Below, piece by piece: positions 60,747 to 64,000 of a stretch of 64,000 bases of DNA. The stretch spans positions 1,612,001-1,676,000 of the forward strand of contig NC_010676.1 in assembly GCF_000020125.1 (NCBI RefSeq). The letters are read 5' to 3'. How positions within the stretch are numbered: position 1 is the stretch's first letter; each line of letters begins with the position of its first letter. The stretch comes from Paraburkholderia phytofirmans PsJN (GTDB lineage: Bacteria > Pseudomonadota > Gammaproteobacteria > Burkholderiales > Burkholderiaceae). Under the pieces are notes generated by a model. The model made no database searches and was not told the origin of the DNA. It saw only the letters and a list, made by a program, of their open reading frames with translations. The translations under genes were made by a program, and so were the position numbers.

Positions 60747-62075
60747 TCAAATGGCGGCGAGCGCGCCGCCGACCGCATCCGTGAACCGGCTGACGATCTC
60801 GTCGATGTCGCGCTCGGTGCAGATGAACGGCGGCGCCAGCAGCACATGATCGCCGATCTGGCCGTCGACGGTGCCGCCCATCGGATACACCATCAAACCA
60901 CGCGCGAACGCCTCGCGCCGGATCACCGCGTGCAGCTTGAGCCGGGCGTCGAAAGGCGTCTTGCCGGCCCGGTCCCTGACCAGTTCCACGCCGACGAACA
61001 GCCCCCGGCCGCGCACGTCGCCAATATGCGGATGCTGCGCGTAATGCTCGCGCAGTTGGCCACGCAATTGTTCGCCGCGCGCGAGCACGTTGGGCAGCAG
61101 CTTGTCTTCCTCGATCACGCGCTGCACTTCGAGCGCCGCGGCGCAAGCGGTGGCGTGGCCGATGTAGGTATGGCCGTGCTGAAAGAACCCCGAGCCGCCG
61201 ACGATCGCCTGATAGATCCGGTCGCTCACGAGCGTCGCGCCGATCGGCTGATAGCCCGCGCCGAGCCCTTTGGCGATGGTCAGGATGTCCGGCGCCACAC
61301 CGTCTTCCTCGCAGGCGTACAGGTGGCCGGTGCGGCCCATGCCCGACATGATCTCGTCGAGAATCAGCAGCACGCCGTAGCGATCGCATACCGCGCGAAT
61401 CTTGCGGAAGTACTCGCGCACCGGCGGTACTGCGCCGGCCGTCGCGCCGACCACTGTTTCCGCGACGAAGGCCGCGACCGTGTCCGCGCCGAGTTCGAGA
61501 ATCTTCTGCTCGAGTTCATCGGCGAGACGCTGCGCGAAGGCCTCTTCGGTTTCGTCGGCGCGCTGCTCGCGATACGCGTAACACGGGCTCACGTGATGCG
61601 CTTCGATCAGAATCGGCAGGAACGGCTCGCGGCGCCATGCATTGCCGCCGATCGCCAGCGCGCCGAGCGTGTTGCCGTGATAACTCTGCCGACGCGCGAT
61701 GAAATGGCGGCGCTGCGGCTCGCCCTTCTCCACGAAATACTGGCGCGCGAGTTTCAGCGCCGCCTCGATCGCCTCCGAACCACCCGACACGAAATAGACA
61801 TGTTCGAGCCCCTGCGGCGCGCTTGCGACCAGCCGGTCCGCGAGTTCTTCGGCAGGCGCGGTGGTGAAGAACGACGTGTGCGCATACGGCAACTGCTGCG
61901 CTTGCCGTTTGATCGCGTCGATCACGCGCTGGTTGCTGTGACCGAGACACGAGACGGCCGCGCCGCCCGACGCGTCGATATAGCGCTTGCCGGTGGAATC
62001 GATGATCTCGATGCCGTCGCCCGCGACGGCGACCGGCAGCGACTGTTTAGGCAAACGATGAAAAACGGTGGACAT
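60747..62075 (-). CDS. Class III PLP-dependent aminotransferase
   Basis: A 442-residue fold-type I omega-aminotransferase: GGAAVSCLGHSNQRVIDAIK, FVSGGSEAIEAALKLARQ, LILDEIMSGMGRTGHLYA with conserved Asp, and Lys in ILTIAKGLGAGYQPIGA for PLP. Typical substrates are omega-amino acids, diamines or glutamate-1-semialdehyde-like compounds; not resolved. First gene of an operon with the CMD-like gene. A 14-base site shared with the RpiR regulator's own promoter lies 187 bases upstream. Confidence 0.92.
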   Translation of the reverse strand: MSTVFHRLPKQSLPVAVAGDGIEIIDSTGKRYIDASGGAAVSCLGHSNQRVIDAIKRQAQQLPYAHTSFFTTAPAEELADRLVASAPQGLEHVYFVSGGSEAIEAALKLARQYFVEKGEPQRRHFIARRQSYHGNTLGALAIGGNAWRREPFLPILIEAHHVSPCYAYREQRADETEEAFAQRLADELEQKILELGADTVAAFVAETVVGATAGAVPPVREYFRKIRAVCDRYGVLLILDEIMSGMGRTGHLYACEEDGVAPDILTIAKGLGAGYQPIGATLVSDRIYQAIVGGSGFFQHGHTYIGHATACAAALEVQRVIEEDKLLPNVLARGEQLRGQLREHYAQHPHIGDVRGRGLFVGVELVRDRAGKTPFDARLKLHAVIRREAFARGLMVYPMGGTVDGQIGDHVLLAPPFICTERDIDEIVSRFTDAVGGALAAI

Positions 62076-62261
62076 GGTGTTTCGGTTTCCTGTGGCTGCG
62101 GCAAGCGCCTAAGCACCTAAGCGCCGGTTCGTTCAGATGCCGTGCAGGCGATGAAGATGTCGAATGCGCGCTGCCCTTGCCGGTAAACTTTCATCGGCAC
62201 ACCTGCTTCGACGTCGCCGTCACACCCACTCAACAATCGGTACGTATTTATACGTTAAAAC

Positions 62262-62275
62262 AACATTTGTTGTCA
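62262..62275. promoter_or_regulatory. RpiR operator candidate upstream of the aminotransferase operon
   Basis: Minus strand: TGACAACAAATGTT, identical over 14 bases to the sequence at 63235-63248 before the RpiR gene. On the plus strand it sits in ACAACA-TT-TGTTGT (62260-62273), a perfect six-base inverted repeat. Confidence 0.65.
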
Positions 62276-62348
62276 AACGATGTAACGCCGATCCAGATGG
62301 AGATGTCCCGCTTTCACGAAAGACCTCAGCCCAATCAGAGACGAATGT

Positions 62349-63203
62349 TCAAGGCACGTATGCGCCCTTCGCGTGCAGCGACTGCTCCGCGATGGCGAGT
62401 TGTTCGACTGCATCCGCGCCTTCCAGCGCGAGCAGATGCGCGACCAGCGACTCGGCCAGCGCCGTAGCCGCCACCAGCGACGGAAAGAACGACGGGCTCT
62501 CGTGCGAAAAGATCAGCACCTTGTCGGCGTTCAAGGCGATCGGCGAGACGGCGCTGTCGGTGATGGCAATCAGCTTGCTGCCTTTTTCCAGCGCGGCTTC
62601 GGCCACGCGCGCGGCCTCCACCGAATACGGCGCGAAACTGATCACGATGGTCGCGCTGTCACGCTCGATGGTGCGCAGTTGCATTTCCAGCGTGCCGGCC
62701 TCGCCGTTGAGCAAGGACACCGAGGAACGGAACAGCCGGTAACCGTACACGAGACCGAACGCCACCGCGTAACAGGACCGGAAGCCGGCCACATGAACAT
62801 GCGGCGCGCGCCGCAACAAACGCGCGGCTTCAACAATCACACGGCCGTTATGCGCGGCGGTGACCTCGAGGTTGTGCTGCTGCGCGACCAGCAGGTCGTT
62901 CGCCAGCGCGTCTTTCGATTTGACGAGCGAGCGGGCGCGGCTCGTGAGCGGCTCGGGGCGCGTGCGCACGCGCGCGACGAACAGGTTACGCAATTCGTTC
63001 CACCCGGGGAAACCGAGTTGCTGCGACAGACGCACCAGCGAGGCCGGTTGCACCTGCGCCCGTTCCGCCACTTTGCGCATGGACGAGACCGCGACCTCGT
63101 CGGGATGATCGAGCAGGAAACCCGCTCCCATCTGGAACTGCGGACTCAGTTCGGAAAAGCGCGCCCGGATCAGGGCGGCGAGCTGGTCGAAACTGTCTGG
63201 CAT
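62349..63203 (-). CDS. RpiR/MurR-family regulator with SIS domain
   Basis: A 284-residue regulator: N-terminal HTH_6 domain (VAERAQVQPASLVRLSQQLGFPGWNELRN) and a C-terminal SIS phosphosugar-binding domain (HVAGFRSCYAVAFGLVYGYR, ATIVISFAPYS and DSAVSPIALNADKVLIF). The start at 63203 is the family N-terminus; the upstream 72 residues are rejected. A 14-base element shared with the aminotransferase promoter region lies 32 bases upstream, fitting autoregulation and control of the neighbouring operon. Confidence 0.9.
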   Translation of the reverse strand: MPDSFDQLAALIRARFSELSPQFQMGAGFLLDHPDEVAVSSMRKVAERAQVQPASLVRLSQQLGFPGWNELRNLFVARVRTRPEPLTSRARSLVKSKDALANDLLVAQQHNLEVTAAHNGRVIVEAARLLRRAPHVHVAGFRSCYAVAFGLVYGYRLFRSSVSLLNGEAGTLEMQLRTIERDSATIVISFAPYSVEAARVAEAALEKGSKLIAITDSAVSPIALNADKVLIFSHESPSFFPSLVAATALAESLVAHLLALEGADAVEQLAIAEQSLHAKGAYVP

Positions 63204-63234
63204 GCGGAGGTACCGGGCAAGCGGTCGATAAGGA

Positions 63235-63248
63235 TGACAACAAATGTT
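63235..63248. promoter_or_regulatory. RpiR operator candidate before the RpiR gene
   Basis: TGACAACAAATGTT on the plus strand, 32 bases upstream of the RpiR ATG. Matches the site at 62262-62275 in all 14 bases, on the opposite strand. Confidence 0.65.
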
Positions 63249-63382
63249 ACCACCCGGCACCTCGCATCCAACAGCAGTTCCGGCAGGTGATAGCTGGCAA
63301 ACAATAGCTGTCTTATCGCGATCGATCCTGCCCCAGCCAGCCTTTACAGAACAGGACAGACTGACCCGACCCGACCCGAACG

Positions 63383-64000
63383 CTAAACACGCCTCTGCTG
63401 CAACGCACCCACTATCCACCGCTCCTCGGATGCCTTGAGATGCGTCCGCATGGCAGCCTGCGCTGCAAGTGGGTCGGCGGCCTGTAGCGCCTTAAGAATT
63501 TCTTCATGCTCCCCCACCGCCGCCGACCACGTCTCAGTGCTTTCCGCGTGGCCACGAATCGCCGCGGCGATCGGGTCGTGCCGGCTGTCGAACATTTCAG
63601 CGACGAACCGGGTAAGTACCGAATTGCCCGCCGTCTCTGCGATCAGCATGTGGAATTGGCGGTCGGCATCGATGGGTGACTTTCCTTCCACTGCCAGTCG
63701 TTTCATCCGGTCCACCGTGCGGCGCAATTTGTCGAGCGCGGCTGCCGAAAACTTTCCAGCGGCCAGAACGATGACCGTCCCTTCGATTGCCGCCCTGGCC
63801 TGCATCAATTCCGACGGGCTTTCTCCAAGGGCGGGAATCACGCTTTCGCCGCCCTCGCCTGGATTTCGGACGTAGACCCCGGACCCGATACGTATTTCAA
63901 CCTGCCCGCCGATCTCCAGTGCGATTAATGCCTCACGCAACGAAGGGCGCGATACGCCTAGCCGGGTGGCGAGCTCACGCTCGGGTGGCAGACGCGCGCC
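63383..64000 (-). CDS. GntR (FadR subfamily) regulator, N-terminus outside window
   Basis: The start lies beyond the right edge: the frame is open to base 64000, and the last visible sequence reads as LPPERELATRLGVSRPSLRE, the HTH of a FadR-type protein. The all-helical FCD domain is complete (AELRQ-type acid helix region, then HMLIAETAGNSVLTRFVAEM and HEEILKALQAADP). It is oriented the same way as RpiR, 179 bases upstream of it. Ligand and targets cannot be read. Confidence 0.9.
   Translation of the reverse strand, partial: GARLPPERELATRLGVSRPSLREALIALEIGGQVEIRIGSGVYVRNPGEGGESVIPALGESPSELMQARAAIEGTVIVLAAGKFSAAALDKLRRTVDRMKRLAVEGKSPIDADRQFHMLIAETAGNSVLTRFVAEMFDSRHDPIAAAIRGHAESTETWSAAVGEHEEILKALQAADPLAAQAAMRTHLKASEERWIVGALQQRRV

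Overview
The window is GC-rich, densely coded DNA that reads as a Burkholderiales chromosome, most likely a Paraburkholderia. I infer this from the gene content and not from any marker gene: a convergent rpfR-rpfF (BDSF) pair, a DUF4148 protein, a DUF3175 protein, LutABC, DHA2-type efflux pumps and a stand-alone rpoN copy. I see no rRNA, tRNA, CRISPR array or insertion sequence. Both edges cut genes: a sigma-54 activator on the left and a GntR-type regulator on the right.

Layout. 0-6.5 kb: sigma-54 activator (5' end missing), a drug-efflux MFS pump, a NIPSNAP-like protein and a large MscS channel. 6.5-10.9 kb: a broken alpha/beta hydrolase tail, then a two-gene repair operon on the minus strand (FAN1-type VRR nuclease and a nuclease-helicase fusion) behind a perfect LexA box. 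10.9-15.5 kb: metallo-hydrolase, MFS, aspartoacylase-like deacylase and LysR regulator. 15.5-21.3 kb: lutCBA lactate operon with a TTGGT-N3-ACCAA operator, a hipBA toxin-antitoxin pair, and an LldR/PdhR-like GntR regulator. 21.4-26.2 kb: S10 carboxypeptidase, aminotransferase, and rpoN with a sigma-54-type promoter of its own. 26.7-34.5 kb: a stress island of small periplasmic or DNA-protecting proteins plus topoisomerase IB. Several of these genes carry sigma-54 -24/-12 promoters, one matching the consensus perfectly. 34.5-43.8 kb: antiporter, FUSC protein, AraC regulator, AhpD-like protein, aldo-keto reductase and Lhr helicase. 43.8-50.1 kb: rpfR and rpfF (BDSF signalling), a malate/lactate dehydrogenase-family enzyme and an M20 dipeptidase. 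50.3-54.7 kb: a superinfection-immunity-like protein, a YodC-like protein, a long non-coding stretch and a 965-residue protein. 55-64 kb: TetR-regulated MFS pump, patatin, OsmC, DUF4148 protein, and an RpiR-controlled aminotransferase operon.

The most exciting item is the 965-residue protein at 51767-54664. It joins a YopT-like (C58) cysteine-protease-like domain with Cys/His/Asp in place to a domain that resembles the cholera toxin / heat-labile enterotoxin A subunit, followed by about 340 residues I cannot place. No B subunit or immunity gene is visible beside it. It looks like a previously undescribed two-headed effector or toxin.

Second is the sigma-54 neighbourhood: rpoN with a self-promoter next to a stress operon and small secreted genes that appear to be its targets. 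Third is a set of paired operator sites (LexA, LldR-like, HipB, TetR and RpiR) that link regulators to neighbouring genes. All motif matches and family assignments were made by eye; no database search was run.
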